Positions 1 to 8,161 of a stretch of DNA of 42,935 bases are shown here, piece after piece. Numbering within the stretch: position 1 is the stretch's first letter; each line of letters begins with the position of its first letter. A program made the translations under genes and the position numbers. A model generated the notes under the pieces. The model did no database searches, was not told where the DNA came from, and saw nothing but the letters and a program-made list of their open reading frames with translations. The stretch spans positions 1-42,935 of the forward strand of contig CAZSMU010000015.1 in assembly GCA_964607915.1 (NCBI GenBank), given 5' to 3'. The stretch is from JADJPL01 sp964607915 (GTDB taxonomy: Bacteria; Bacteroidota; Bacteroidia; Chitinophagales; Saprospiraceae).

Positions 1-50
1 GAAAAAGGGCCTTTTTGACCCCTCGAGGATCCCCCGCGCAACAAGTCTAA
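1..50. repeat. Dispersed intergenic repeat, copy 1 (cut by window start)
   Basis: The right half of the dispersed inverted-repeat family is visible: an A-rich stretch, then gacccctcg, then gcgcaacaagtct. It aligns along nearly its whole length with the copy at 13014-13064, and the core end cgcaacaagtc matches the copies at 16741-16757 and 39001-39033. Its left arm lies before the window. It lies beyond the terminator of the sus operon. Confidence 0.7.
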
Positions 51-90
51 TAAAAAAACAGCCGGGGATTTTTACACAATCCCCGGCTGA
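51..90 (-). terminator. Rho-independent terminator of the susC-susD-susE operon
   Basis: A perfect 12-bp inverted repeat (59-70 with 78-89, core gccggggatt / aatccccggc) encloses a 7-nt loop. Read on the minus strand the stem is followed directly by seven T residues (complement of 52-58). It lies 23 bp after the stop of the SusE-like gene, where transcription of the minus-strand sus operon should end. Confidence 0.9.
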
Positions 91-112
91 CAAAACTGCT
101 GAAGGGGAAAAA

Positions 113-1153
113 TTATTTCTTGGTGATGCGGTAAGTATAGTTCCCACCGTTGCTGAGGATCAATTCGACGTCATAGGTCCCGGCGGCAACGGCGATGTTG
201 TCGCCGCCGTATTCCAGGATTCTGTCTGCCTTTGTATCGCCGAGGTTGATGTCCCAGCCATCGTTGGCGCGGAACTTGATTTCTCCGCTGCTCAGCACGA
301 TGGTCACTTTCCAGGTATCGGTTGCGGCATCGTAGTTCATGTTGGTATCATCGCCCCAGCCGCCGGGGGTAGCGCTGCCGATGACGCCCCAGATGGTTTT
401 TTGTGCCGACCATACCTTGGACTCGAGGTCTGCCTTGAGCAGGTAGTACCCGGCAGAGCTGAGTTTGAAGTTGTTGCCGGGGGAAGCGATTTTTCCGGAG
501 TTGCCGCTGGGGGCTTCATCCCCGAAGATACCGTTGCTCCAGTTGGGGGCATCGGTGAGTTTGAACTCGGTGCTGGCGTCTGGGAAGTTGATGTAGCCTT
601 CGTAGTTCTTATTGTCTTTTACCGAAACGATTTTTTTGGCCTTGTCCGGTGACCAGCCCTGGTAGCTACCCGGCACATACAAGGAGGGATAGACAATTAC
701 GACGAGATAGGGCGTAATTTTCACGGTGCTCACGGAGGAGAAGAGGGAGGGGGCGCCGGTCAAGTCTGACTTGACGCGTACTTCCACATCCGTAGCGGCA
801 CCGGGTGCGATACCCATTTTAATGGCCAGTTGATTGAGTTCTGCGGTCGTAAATGTCCTGGACAAGGTATTGCCGAGACTCAGCTCCTGTGCTGCCTGGA
901 AATTGTTGCCGCTTTTGTCGAATTGCAGTTTGTAGGTGGCAGGGGAAGCAAAGCCATAGTTGGCAGCGGCCAGGGTCACCGACAAGGCGGTTTTTGCCGC
1001 GTCCGCTTCCCTGAGGACCAGCGTGGTGGTGGAGAGTGCCATGGCAGGCCCACTGCCGGGGCTGAGGACAACCCGTTCTTCATCCTTTTCACAGGCGATC
1101 AGTGCCAGGGTGAGGATGGGAAAAATCCAGATTTTATTCAAAAGGTTTTTCAT
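113..1153 (-). CDS. SusE-like outer-membrane glycan-binding lipoprotein
   Basis: The protein is predicted to be a surface-exposed outer-membrane lipoprotein that binds glycan beside a SusC/SusD transporter. It has an N-terminal lipoprotein signal ending in LALIAC, so the mature chain starts at Cys, followed by acidic EKDEE. Residues about 30-155 look like the SusE N-terminal Ig-like domain. After that come two tandem beta-sandwich modules, the first opening with VPGSYQGWSPDKA, typical of SusE/SusF starch-binding domains. The start was placed at ATG 1153 because that gives a clean signal peptide; an in-frame ATG 12 codons upstream would put a polar stretch before it. It is the third gene of the susC-susD-susE operon and is followed by a strong terminator. 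No enzyme gene is adjacent, so the substrate (starch or another alpha-glucan) is inferred from domain resemblance only. Confidence 0.85.
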   Translation of the reverse strand: MKNLLNKIWIFPILTLALIACEKDEERVVLSPGSGPAMALSTTTLVLREADAAKTALSVTLAAANYGFASPATYKLQFDKSGNNFQAAQELSLGNTLSRTFTTAELNQLAIKMGIAPGAATDVEVRVKSDLTGAPSLFSSVSTVKITPYLVVIVYPSLYVPGSYQGWSPDKAKKIVSVKDNKNYEGYINFPDASTEFKLTDAPNWSNGIFGDEAPSGNSGKIASPGNNFKLSSAGYYLLKADLESKVWSAQKTIWGVIGSATPGGWGDDTNMNYDAATDTWKVTIVLSSGEIKFRANDGWDINLGDTKADRILEYGGDNIAVAAGTYDVELILSNGGNYTYRITKK

Positions 1154-1219
1154 TGCTGAAGATTTGTTTTGGCTGAAAAATAGGGACAAACCGGAAGAAG
1201 GGGGAGTTTGAATCCCCCT

Positions 1220-2818
1220 CTAATACCCTGTGTTTTGTTTCAGGTTCGGGTTGGCCACGATATCATCAATCGGGATAGGAAACAAGGCGCGGTAATCGTC
1301 CACGCTGCGTCCGTCCTTGACGCCGCCTTTCCAGGGCCATAAGTAGGCCGACCCGGTAAAGCGGCCATAGCGGATGAGGTCGGTGCGGCGGTGTGCTTCC
1401 CAGTAGAGCTCCCGGGCGCGTTCTGCGAGGACAAACTCCAGGTCGTACGCGTTCACGTTACCGGAGGCATTGCCGTATGCGCGGGTACGCAGTGCGTTGA
1501 TATAACCCAGTGCGGTAGATTCAGACCCTCCGCTGCCGCCTCGCTTGACGGCTTCGGCGTACATCAGATACACGTCTGCGAGCCGGAACATCGGGAAGTC
1601 GGTATCTGGGAAGTTGCCTTCTGGGTCAGAGCCTTTGACGCCGGTGGAGGTGACATTGCGGTATTTCCCTACGGCGAAGCCATTGGAGAAATCGGAGATA
1701 TCGGCAATCTCCAGTTTCTGGCCATTGGTGTGGAAGATGGCCCGCTTATCGGTGGCCCCACTGGGGTCGCTGAAGGTATTGACCAGCCCTTTGGTCGTGC
1801 GCAGACCGTACCAACCGCCGTTGACACCGTATTCTGCCGGGTTCATAGAGCCGCCGATGGGGGCGTGCACCAGGTAGGTCATCCCGCCCCAGGTCTTGGT
1901 GCGGAGGCCATCAAAAGCAATCGGGAAGATGATTTCCCTTGAATTGTGGTTGTCGGCCAGGAACAAGTTGCGGTAGTTCGGCTCGAGGGCGTACCCTGCT
2001 GCGATGACCTTGTTGCATTGCGCGATGCAATCCGAGTACTTTGCCGTACCCGAATACACCTCGGCATTGAGGTAAAGCTTGGCGAGCAAGGTCCAGGCGG
2101 CGGCTTTGTCGGCCCGCGCATATTCGTTGGCGCGCGGTGCGGGCAAATCGGCTTCGATGGCCAGTAGTTCCGACTCGACGTATTTGAAAAGATCGGCGCG
2201 GGCAATCTGCCGGGGGATATAGGACCCGATGGGGTTCTCATCTGTCACAAACGGAACGTTGCCGTAGAGGTCAAGGGCGTGGTAGTAGCTGAGGGCGCGC
2301 AGGAAGCGGGCCTCGGCGCGGTAGGTTTTGATGCTGGCCGCATCGGTGCCCGATATGCCGCGTTCTGCGAGCTTGGCATCGCTGCTCTCGCGGATAAACT
2401 CGTTGCATATCGCAACCTGGTAATAGACCCGGTAGTACAGCGCCTTGAGGAAGGTGTGCCCCGTCGTCCAGTCCATATCGTGGAAGTCCCAGATATCGGC
2501 ATCGTTCCAGGCGATGACGGCTTCATCGGTAGTGAGTTCCTGGGCTTGCCAGTACTGGCGCAGGTATTGCGAGAAGCCCTCGTCAATGCCGCTGATATCG
2601 GGTTTGCCGGCGGGGCCTTGTTGGCCGGACATGGCAAGGCCCAGGTACAGGCGAGCGAGGATGGACTTATAGTTGGCCGGATCTTTATAGACCGAGGCCG
2701 AGGTTAGGCCGGAGACGGGGAAGGGCTCCCGGTTCAGGTCGTCGGTACATGCGCCCAGACCCATGAGGAAGGCGACAGGTCCGAGGATTCGGATGGCGTG
2801 GATTAGATATCGTTTCAT
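1220..2818 (-). CDS. SusD/RagB-family nutrient-binding outer-membrane lipoprotein
   Basis: This is the extracellular lid protein of a SusCD pair. It captures oligosaccharide or peptide and delivers it to the TonB-dependent channel. The N-terminus (MKRYLIHAIRILGPVAFLMGLGAC) is a lipoprotein signal with the lipid-accepting Cys near residue 24. The following TDDLNREPFP and the helical region with ARFLRALSYYHALDLYGNVPF are characteristic of SusD TPR-like helices. The C-terminus carries FPDTDFPMFRLADVYLMYAEA, ELYWEAHRRTDLIRYG and the final FPIPIDDIVANPNLKQNTGY, all standard for RagB/SusD. At about 532 residues it has full family length. The start at 2818 is preferred over an ATG three codons upstream because the basic MKRY start suits a signal peptide. 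It starts 21 bp after the susC-like stop, so the two are almost certainly co-transcribed. Confidence 0.95.
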   Translation of the reverse strand: MKRYLIHAIRILGPVAFLMGLGACTDDLNREPFPVSGLTSASVYKDPANYKSILARLYLGLAMSGQQGPAGKPDISGIDEGFSQYLRQYWQAQELTTDEAVIAWNDADIWDFHDMDWTTGHTFLKALYYRVYYQVAICNEFIRESSDAKLAERGISGTDAASIKTYRAEARFLRALSYYHALDLYGNVPFVTDENPIGSYIPRQIARADLFKYVESELLAIEADLPAPRANEYARADKAAAWTLLAKLYLNAEVYSGTAKYSDCIAQCNKVIAAGYALEPNYRNLFLADNHNSREIIFPIAFDGLRTKTWGGMTYLVHAPIGGSMNPAEYGVNGGWYGLRTTKGLVNTFSDPSGATDKRAIFHTNGQKLEIADISDFSNGFAVGKYRNVTSTGVKGSDPEGNFPDTDFPMFRLADVYLMYAEAVKRGGSGGSESTALGYINALRTRAYGNASGNVNAYDLEFVLAERARELYWEAHRRTDLIRYGRFTGSAYLWPWKGGVKDGRSVDDYRALFPIPIDDIVANPNLKQNTGY

Positions 2819-2839
2819 ATCGTACAATCAGATTTTGGA

Positions 2840-5767
2840 TTAGAAATTAAGGTTCAAGCCCAGAGAAATCGTGCGCGGGCGTGGATAGAAGTTGTTGTCA
2901 ATGCCCCCTGCGATTTCCGGGTCCAGGCCCGAGTATTGGGTTACCGTGAGCAGGTTCTGGGCGATGAGCGAAACCTGCAGGTTGGCCATATCGCGGAGGA
3001 TATTCCCGGCATTGTAGCCCAGGGTGACGTTGTCCAGGCGGAGGAAAGACGCATTTTCGATGTAGTAATCGGAGAAATACTGGTTGTTGGAGAAATTGGA
3101 AGCCAGCAAATCGGGAGTGGCATTGCGCAGGATGTTGTTCAGCGTGAGGTTGCGGTAAGCGCCGCGCTCGGAATTGAAGTTGTTATACATGTAGTTGCCG
3201 AGGTTGCTGCGCAGCACCATGGAGAGGCTGAACTTGTCGTAGCTCAACTGGGTGCTGAAGCCCAGGAAGACGCGCGGGTCGGGCGACTTGTAGCGGTAGC
3301 GGTCGTCGAGGGTGGACCTGCCATCGCCGTTCTCGTCCACGTACAGGCCTTCGACAGGTGCCCCGTCGGCGTTATAGACCTGGCGCAGCACATAGAATGC
3401 GTTGGTCGGGAAGCCTACGGAATGGACCTGGATGGTATTGCCCACCCCACCGGCGATACCGCCTACGAGGATGCCTTGTGCATTCGGGTCATTGACCTTG
3501 GAAAGGTTGGTGATTTCGTTTTTGTTGAACGTAGCGTTGAACCCGACGTTCCAGTTGAAGCGTCCGGCGTTCAGGACATTGGCATTGATGGAAAATTCCA
3601 CCCCGCTGTTCTGGATGTTCCCGACATTGGTGAGGATGAAGTTGGTGAGGTTGGAGCCGGCGGGTACGGGTATAGTGGCCAGCAGGTCTTTGGTCTTCTT
3701 GAAATAGTAGTCAATGCTGCCGTCAATGCGCCCGTCGAGGAACCCGAAGTCAATACCGGCATTGTAGGTTTCCGTTTCTTCCCACTTGATATTGGCATCG
3801 TAGCCTTCCGGGCGAAGAGTAGATAGAAAAGCGCTGCCGAACTGGTACTGCGCGGTCGGTTCACCTGGCGTGAAGCGGGCTAAGTAGGGATAATCGCTGC
3901 CGATATCCTGCTGGCCGGTGACGCCATAGCCAAGGCGTAGTTTGAGGTTGCTGAACACGCCATTATCCTTGAGGAAGCCTTCCTCGGAGATTTTCCAGGC
4001 AAACGCAGCGGAGGGGAATAAGCCCCAGCGATTGTCCGGGCTGAAGCGGGAAGAGCCGTCGCGGCGCAGCGTGAAGGTCAGCAGGTAGCGGTCCATGAGG
4101 GCGTAGTTGGCGCGCCCGAAGAAGGACACCAGGGTATTCTGTGTTTTATAGCGCGTGTCGGCGAAGACATCCCCTTTGAAGTTTTTATCGAGATAAGTGC
4201 CCTCGTTGATAAAATCTTGCCAGGAGTAGCCCCCCATGAGTTCGACGCGGCTGCGGATGGCACTGATTTCTTTGGAATAGTTGAGGTAGAATTCGAGGAG
4301 CTGGTTTTGCTTATCCTGGGTGTAGATCGCGTCCTGTCCACTGCGGGTAAAGGCCTGTGCTGCCGTTTCCGGGATGAGGGTAGTGCCTTCAGAGGAAGAC
4401 TTGTCCATGCCGATATTGAGGTTGGCGCGCAGGTCGGGCAGGAAGTGGAAGCGGTAGTCGAGCTGTACGTTGCCGATAAAGCGGTTTACGGTGCTTTCGT
4501 TGTCGAGGGTGTTGAGCAAAGCGACCGGGTTGCGGGGGGCGAGCGTATTGGGTTTGCCGGTTGCCGGGTCGAGCCACTCAAAATAGCCGTCGTATTCCGT
4601 ACCATTGACAGCTTGAGTCGGGTCAAAGGTAACAGCGGAGCCGATGGCACCCTGGTTGGCGAAGAAATGGTTGACGCTGGACTGTTTGAGGTTGACGTCA
4701 ATCTTGAGCTTGTCGTCGAACAATACCGGGGAAAGGCCCAGGGAGCCGCTGAAGCGGTCCATCTGGGAGCGCAGGAGGATACCCTGCTGGCTCAGGTAGT
4801 TGCCGGAAGCGCGGAAGGGAATACCGGCCAGCGCACCGGTGAGACTCAGGTTGTTGTCGGACGAGATGGCATTGCGGTAGATTTCTTCCTGCCAGTCGGT
4901 CGTCGCCCGGCCCAACAGGGCCTTTTGCTGGGTAGTCCCGATGCGGTTGATGACATCGCGGAAGGCATCGGCAGACAACACCTCTACGACGTCCGTTTTG
5001 ACCGAGTTGGAGACGAGTGTGCTGAAGTTGACATTCAACTTGCCGCTGCGTGAACCCTTCTTGGTCGTGATGAGGATGACGCCGTTGGAGGCGCGGGAGC
5101 CGTAGATAGCGGTGGCAGAAGCATCTTTCAGGATGTTGAAGGATTCGATGTCGTTGGGGTTGATCAGGCTGAGCGGGTTGGCTGAGCCGGAGATGCCCGC
5201 ATTGTCCACGGGCACGCCGTCAATGACGATGAGGGGGTCGTTGCTGGCATTCAGCGAAGAACCGCCGCGGATGCGGATGCGGCTTCCGGAGCCCGGAGCC
5301 CCGCCGTTGGTCGTGATTTGAACCCCGGCTACTTTGCCGTTCACCAATTGTTCAGGCGTGGCGATGTTGCCTTTGATGAAATCCCGGGAGCTGATGGCTG
5401 CCACGGCGCCCGTCAGGTCGGCTTTCTTGGTGGTGCCATAGCCCACGACGATGACTTCCTCGAGGAGCTCGCCCGCCGACAACTGTACGTCGAGTACATT
5501 GGACTCTCCAAGGCCCATTTCCAGACTGGTATAGCCCGTGTAGGAGAATTGGAGCCGCACGCTTCCCGCGGGTACTTCCAGGGTGTATTTCCCGTCAAAA
5601 TCAGTAACGGTGCCTTCCGTCGTTCCGACTACCAGGATATTGGCCCCTATGAGGGCCTCGCCGGTAGCGGCGTCGGTGACCGTTCCGGAAACCTTGCGTT
5701 GGGCCCAGGCTGTCGAAGCCCCCATCAGCAAAATCCCGGCGCAAACCAGTAGTGTTTTTGCATTCAT
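2840..5767 (-). CDS. SusC/RagA-family TonB-dependent outer-membrane transporter
   Basis: This is a TonB-dependent importer that moves the ligand held by the SusD partner across the outer membrane. It has an Sec signal peptide (MNAKTLLVCAGILLMGASTAWAQ), then a carboxypeptidase-regulatory-like beta domain (KVSGTVTDAATGEALIGANI) at about residues 24-100. EVIVVGYGTTKKADLTGAV follows, the SusC-specific motif at the entry to the plug. The plug contains the typical IRIRGGSSLNASNDPLIVIDG and SFNILKDASATAIYGSRASNGVILI strings. The remainder is beta-barrel, ending in an aromatic residue (LGLNLNF). Full length is about 975 residues. The chosen start at 5767 gives an intact signal peptide; an in-frame upstream ATG would add 14 residues without function. 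It heads the operon susC-susD-susE. Confidence 0.97.
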   Translation of the reverse strand: MNAKTLLVCAGILLMGASTAWAQRKVSGTVTDAATGEALIGANILVVGTTEGTVTDFDGKYTLEVPAGSVRLQFSYTGYTSLEMGLGESNVLDVQLSAGELLEEVIVVGYGTTKKADLTGAVAAISSRDFIKGNIATPEQLVNGKVAGVQITTNGGAPGSGSRIRIRGGSSLNASNDPLIVIDGVPVDNAGISGSANPLSLINPNDIESFNILKDASATAIYGSRASNGVILITTKKGSRSGKLNVNFSTLVSNSVKTDVVEVLSADAFRDVINRIGTTQQKALLGRATTDWQEEIYRNAISSDNNLSLTGALAGIPFRASGNYLSQQGILLRSQMDRFSGSLGLSPVLFDDKLKIDVNLKQSSVNHFFANQGAIGSAVTFDPTQAVNGTEYDGYFEWLDPATGKPNTLAPRNPVALLNTLDNESTVNRFIGNVQLDYRFHFLPDLRANLNIGMDKSSSEGTTLIPETAAQAFTRSGQDAIYTQDKQNQLLEFYLNYSKEISAIRSRVELMGGYSWQDFINEGTYLDKNFKGDVFADTRYKTQNTLVSFFGRANYALMDRYLLTFTLRRDGSSRFSPDNRWGLFPSAAFAWKISEEGFLKDNGVFSNLKLRLGYGVTGQQDIGSDYPYLARFTPGEPTAQYQFGSAFLSTLRPEGYDANIKWEETETYNAGIDFGFLDGRIDGSIDYYFKKTKDLLATIPVPAGSNLTNFILTNVGNIQNSGVEFSINANVLNAGRFNWNVGFNATFNKNEITNLSKVNDPNAQGILVGGIAGGVGNTIQVHSVGFPTNAFYVLRQVYNADGAPVEGLYVDENGDGRSTLDDRYRYKSPDPRVFLGFSTQLSYDKFSLSMVLRSNLGNYMYNNFNSERGAYRNLTLNNILRNATPDLLASNFSNNQYFSDYYIENASFLRLDNVTLGYNAGNILRDMANLQVSLIAQNLLTVTQYSGLDPEIAGGIDNNFYPRPRTISLGLNLNF

Positions 5768-6171
5768 AAACGTAATGATGTGGTTGGTTAAAAATAGGTA
5801 TCGTGCCATTTAAAAATGGTTGTTGTTTCTTTTGCAGGCATAGGAAAGTAAGGGATAGACATGGACCCTATCCTAAAACTACCATCCGACCGTTGCTTTG
5901 GTTGCTATGTCCGTTCCATTGTTTCTGTTAGACTGGTTGCGAGGAGTCGGTGTGAAAAAATGAATCATTTTTTGTCCACACGAAGTCTTTTTGAGGCAGT
6001 CTAACGGCGTTCGATGACCGAAAAAGGCCCTAAAATGGGTCAAAAAGGCCCCTTAGACCCCTTGATATTCTCCTTCGTAGCCAGTCTGATTTTCAGAGGT
6101 TGATTTTTGTCATGGGAAAACAGATTGTAAAAACAGTGTTAGAAGGCGCGGCGAAAAGGGTGATTTTATCC
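5768..6171. other. 404-bp intergenic region upstream of the sus operon
   Basis: No coding region is supported here. It holds the presumed promoter/leader of the minus-strand sus operon, a short palindrome (CCATTTAAAAATGG, 5806-5819) 38 bp before the susC start, the inverted-repeat element at 5927-6005, and at about 6020-6062 a second stretch with gaaaaaggccc and gtcaaaaaggcccc that resembles the inner part of the same repeat family. No sigma-ECF/anti-sigma pair or hybrid two-component regulator is next to the operon. Confidence 0.6.
5927..6005. repeat. Dispersed intergenic repeat, copy 2
   Basis: The outer arms GTTAGACTG (5927-5935) and CAGTCTAAC (5997-6005) are perfectly inverted. Inside, gactggttgcgaggagtc matches the left arm of the family, and an A/T-rich inner palindrome (gaaaaaatgaatcatttttt) forms the centre. 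It lies about 160 bp upstream of the susC-like start. Confidence 0.75.
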
Positions 6172-6999
6172 CTATGCAGAAAATAACAGCGGATTGAGCG
6201 GTGAGGCGATGACTTTGCCGATTTCCGCTCCCGGGCACCAGGTGTTCCAGTCGTTGATTTGGTTTTCATTGTCGGGTTGTTTGAGCTTCATATCTGCATC
6301 CATGTATATGACGGTCATGACCCTCCGCATTTCGGTGCTTTGGTTAGCTCCGGCGCGGTGGAACACCCAACCGGAATGGAAACTGATTTCCCCGGCCTCA
6401 AAGGGCTCGATGACGTGCTGAAAATCAGTGACCCGGAGTGCGCGTTGTATTTTTTCCTCGCTTTCGTCGCTGATGGCGAGTTCGCGCCCGTTTACGATGA
6501 CATGGCTGCCGGCGCTGAATTCCAGGGGTCCCATATCGAGGGGGGTGGCCTGCAGGGGCATCCACGCAGTGACGCTCTTGTCGGTTTCCAAAGGCCAGTA
6601 ATACTGGTCGGCGTGCCACGGGGTGATACCTCCCCCTGGTTCTTTGTACAGCGCCTGGTCGTGGTAGAGCCTGGCCCCGCGGGTCTGCATCAGGTCACTG
6701 GCGATTTTTGCCAGGCGCTTGCTGAATACGAGTGCCCGTATGCGCTCATCCTCCCGCCACAGGTTGAACAACTGCAGGAAGGCTTTGCCATAGGTGTCGC
6801 GCTGCTCGAGCGGCCGATCTTCACGGCTGACTTCGAGGACTTTTTCCGTGATTACTTTTGCGAAAAACCCGATGGTCTCTTCGTTCAATACCCCCTTGAG
6901 CTTGATGAAGCGGTTTTTGTCGTAGAACGCGATTTGCTCCGCACTCAGCTCATAGGGCTGATCCAGAAAATTTTTTATGGAATCCGGGACGATTTGCAT
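6172..6999 (-). CDS. Phytanoyl-CoA dioxygenase (PhyH) family Fe(II)/2-oxoglutarate oxygenase
   Basis: This is a predicted cytoplasmic non-heme iron, 2-oxoglutarate-dependent oxygenase that hydroxylates a small molecule; the substrate is unknown. The iron-binding facial triad is visible as H-A-D in ITPWHADQYYW and a distal His in SGWVFHRAGANQS, with Arg in MRRVMTVIYMD suited to bind 2-oxoglutarate. At 275 residues it has typical PhyH length. The frame stays open for about 145 codons upstream, but that part overlaps the divergent AraC gene and has no homology-like character, so the start was set at ATG 6999 (MQIVPDSIKNFL). It is divergent from an AraC-type regulator, a common arrangement for PhyH genes of Bacteroidota, which suggests that the regulator controls it in response to a small ligand. 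Confidence 0.88.
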   Translation of the reverse strand: MQIVPDSIKNFLDQPYELSAEQIAFYDKNRFIKLKGVLNEETIGFFAKVITEKVLEVSREDRPLEQRDTYGKAFLQLFNLWREDERIRALVFSKRLAKIASDLMQTRGARLYHDQALYKEPGGGITPWHADQYYWPLETDKSVTAWMPLQATPLDMGPLEFSAGSHVIVNGRELAISDESEEKIQRALRVTDFQHVIEPFEAGEISFHSGWVFHRAGANQSTEMRRVMTVIYMDADMKLKQPDNENQINDWNTWCPGAEIGKVIASPLNPLLFSA

Positions 7000-7085
7000 G
7001 AGAATATATATGTGGCTACAAAAATCAGAAACAATCTCCTCAAAAAATGATATATTTATGTCATTATTTGATACTGTATTGATAT
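7000..7085. promoter_or_regulatory. AT-rich divergent promoter/operator region
   Basis: This strongly AT-rich stretch separates the PhyH-like gene (minus) and the AraC-type regulator (plus). It includes aaatgatatatttatgtcat, with the imperfect inverted arms aaTGA/TCAtt at about 7044-7064, a plausible site for the adjacent regulator. No good TAnnTTTG match was found for either direction, so promoter positions are not assigned. Confidence 0.4.
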
Positions 7086-7180
7086 ACTTGTTGCGCGAGA
7101 GAGTATCCCGAAGGGAAAAAGGCTTCACGTGGACAAAAAAGGCTCTTTTTTCCTGTTCCGCTGCCCCCCGCAACCAAGTC
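7086..7180. repeat. Dispersed intergenic repeat, copy 3
   Basis: The left arm acttgttgcgcgag (7086-7099) and the right arm ccccgcaaccaagtc (7166-7180) are imperfectly inverted, with gggaaaaagg and aaaaaaggctctttttt between them, as in other copies. The right arm ends 14 nt before the GTG chosen as start of the AraC-type gene. Confidence 0.7.
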
Positions 7181-7194
7181 CAACTTACCCTACC

Positions 7195-8046
7195 GTGAAG
7201 GCAAAGCGGGAATATCTGGCATACGAGTCTTCGGCAGCATCCTTCTTGTGCTATGAAGTCGTTTTGCCCCGATTCAACTTTTACTGGCACCACCACCCCG
7301 AGTATGAGATTACGTTTATCGAATACGGATCGGGGACTCGGTTCATAGGCGACCATATCGCGCCGTTCGCCTCTGGCGATATGGTGTTGGTGGGGTCGGA
7401 TTTGCCGCACACCTGGGTGAGCGAGGCACCGGGGGCAAGCCATTACAAAGCCTGGGTATTGCAGTTTCCGACCGCATTTGTAGAGTCCATTTGCAAATGG
7501 CCCGAGTTGGCCGTCCTGGCGAAGCTGTTTTCAAAATCGGAGTGCGGGCTACTGTTCAGCGGGCACAATCCCGACGATATGAAAGCGCTCATGCAGCGGA
7601 TAAGCCTGGAAAGCGGGTTTGAACGACTAAAGAGCCTGCTGGATCTGTTCGGCATTTTGTGCGGATTGCACGTAAACCTTCTGGTATCGCCGGCGTACGG
7701 AAAAAAGTTGCCCCTCAGCGGAGAAAAGCGCATCCACCGGGTCTATCAATACATCGGGGAGCATTTCACCCAAAAAATCACCCTCGGGGAGGTAGCCCGC
7801 CACGCCTTCCTCTCGAACAGTGCGTTTTGCAAGTTTTTCAAGCAGGCGAGCGGCCGTACTTTTTCAGACTACGTCAACGAACTCCGCGTGGGGCATGCGG
7901 TAGATTTGCTCATCGAAACCGATTTGCCGATCAATTTGGTAGCCGCCCAATGTGGGTTCGACAACCTGGCGTATTTCAATCGCGTTTTTCTGGAAAAAAA
8001 GAAAATACAGCCGAACCGCTTCAGAAAAGCACACGCCCGGCCGTAA
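7195..8046 (+). CDS. AraC-family transcriptional regulator with N-terminal cupin
   Basis: This is a one-component regulator: a ligand-sensing N-terminal cupin (about residues 5-150, with FYWHHHPEYEITFIEYGSG and the glycine-rich barrel strands) and a C-terminal double helix-turn-helix (about 185-283, with LGEVARHAFLSNSAFCKFFKQASGR and AAQCGFDNLAYFNRVFLEKK). About 283 residues is usual for the family. The start was placed at GTG 7195, because the reading frame upstream (from ATG 7129) runs through the dispersed repeat and encodes low-complexity residues. It is divergent from the PhyH-like oxygenase and is its likely regulator. The GTG start is an inference; a longer protein is possible. Confidence 0.87.
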   Translation: MKAKREYLAYESSAASFLCYEVVLPRFNFYWHHHPEYEITFIEYGSGTRFIGDHIAPFASGDMVLVGSDLPHTWVSEAPGASHYKAWVLQFPTAFVESICKWPELAVLAKLFSKSECGLLFSGHNPDDMKALMQRISLESGFERLKSLLDLFGILCGLHVNLLVSPAYGKKLPLSGEKRIHRVYQYIGEHFTQKITLGEVARHAFLSNSAFCKFFKQASGRTFSDYVNELRVGHAVDLLIETDLPINLVAAQCGFDNLAYFNRVFLEKKKIQPNRFRKAHARP

Positions 8047-8051
8047 CTTGC

Positions 8052-8059
8052 TATCTTTG
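8052..8059 (+). promoter_or_regulatory. Candidate -7 box (TATCTTTG) for the LolC/E-type operon
   Basis: An exact match to the Bacteroidota -7 consensus TAnnTTTG lies six bases after the AraC stop and 103 bp before the permease start. No clear -33 TTTG was seen at the expected spacing. If used, transcription would start near 8066, so repeat copy 4 would be in the 5' leader. Confidence 0.5.
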
Positions 8060-8072
8060 CCCCCATACCAAC

Positions 8073-8145
8073 GGACTTGTGACAAAGGGTCGGCAGGAAG
8101 GCACAAAGTTGTTTTTGCCCCTGGTGGCCCCCCGCAGCAAACCGG
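8073..8145. repeat. Dispersed intergenic repeat, copy 4 (degenerate)
   Basis: The left part ggacttgtgacaaagggtcg and right part ccccccgcagcaaaccgg resemble diverged arms of the family. They flank an inner segment with caaagttgtttttgcccc. The repeat ends 16 nt before the permease ATG. Confidence 0.5.
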
Positions 8146-8161
8146 ATAAATACCAAGGACC

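Noticed and set aside
7000..7443. N-terminal extension of the PhyH-like protein by about 145 residues
   Set aside because: It would overlap the divergent AraC gene and cover the AT-rich control region. The family length is reached from ATG 6999.
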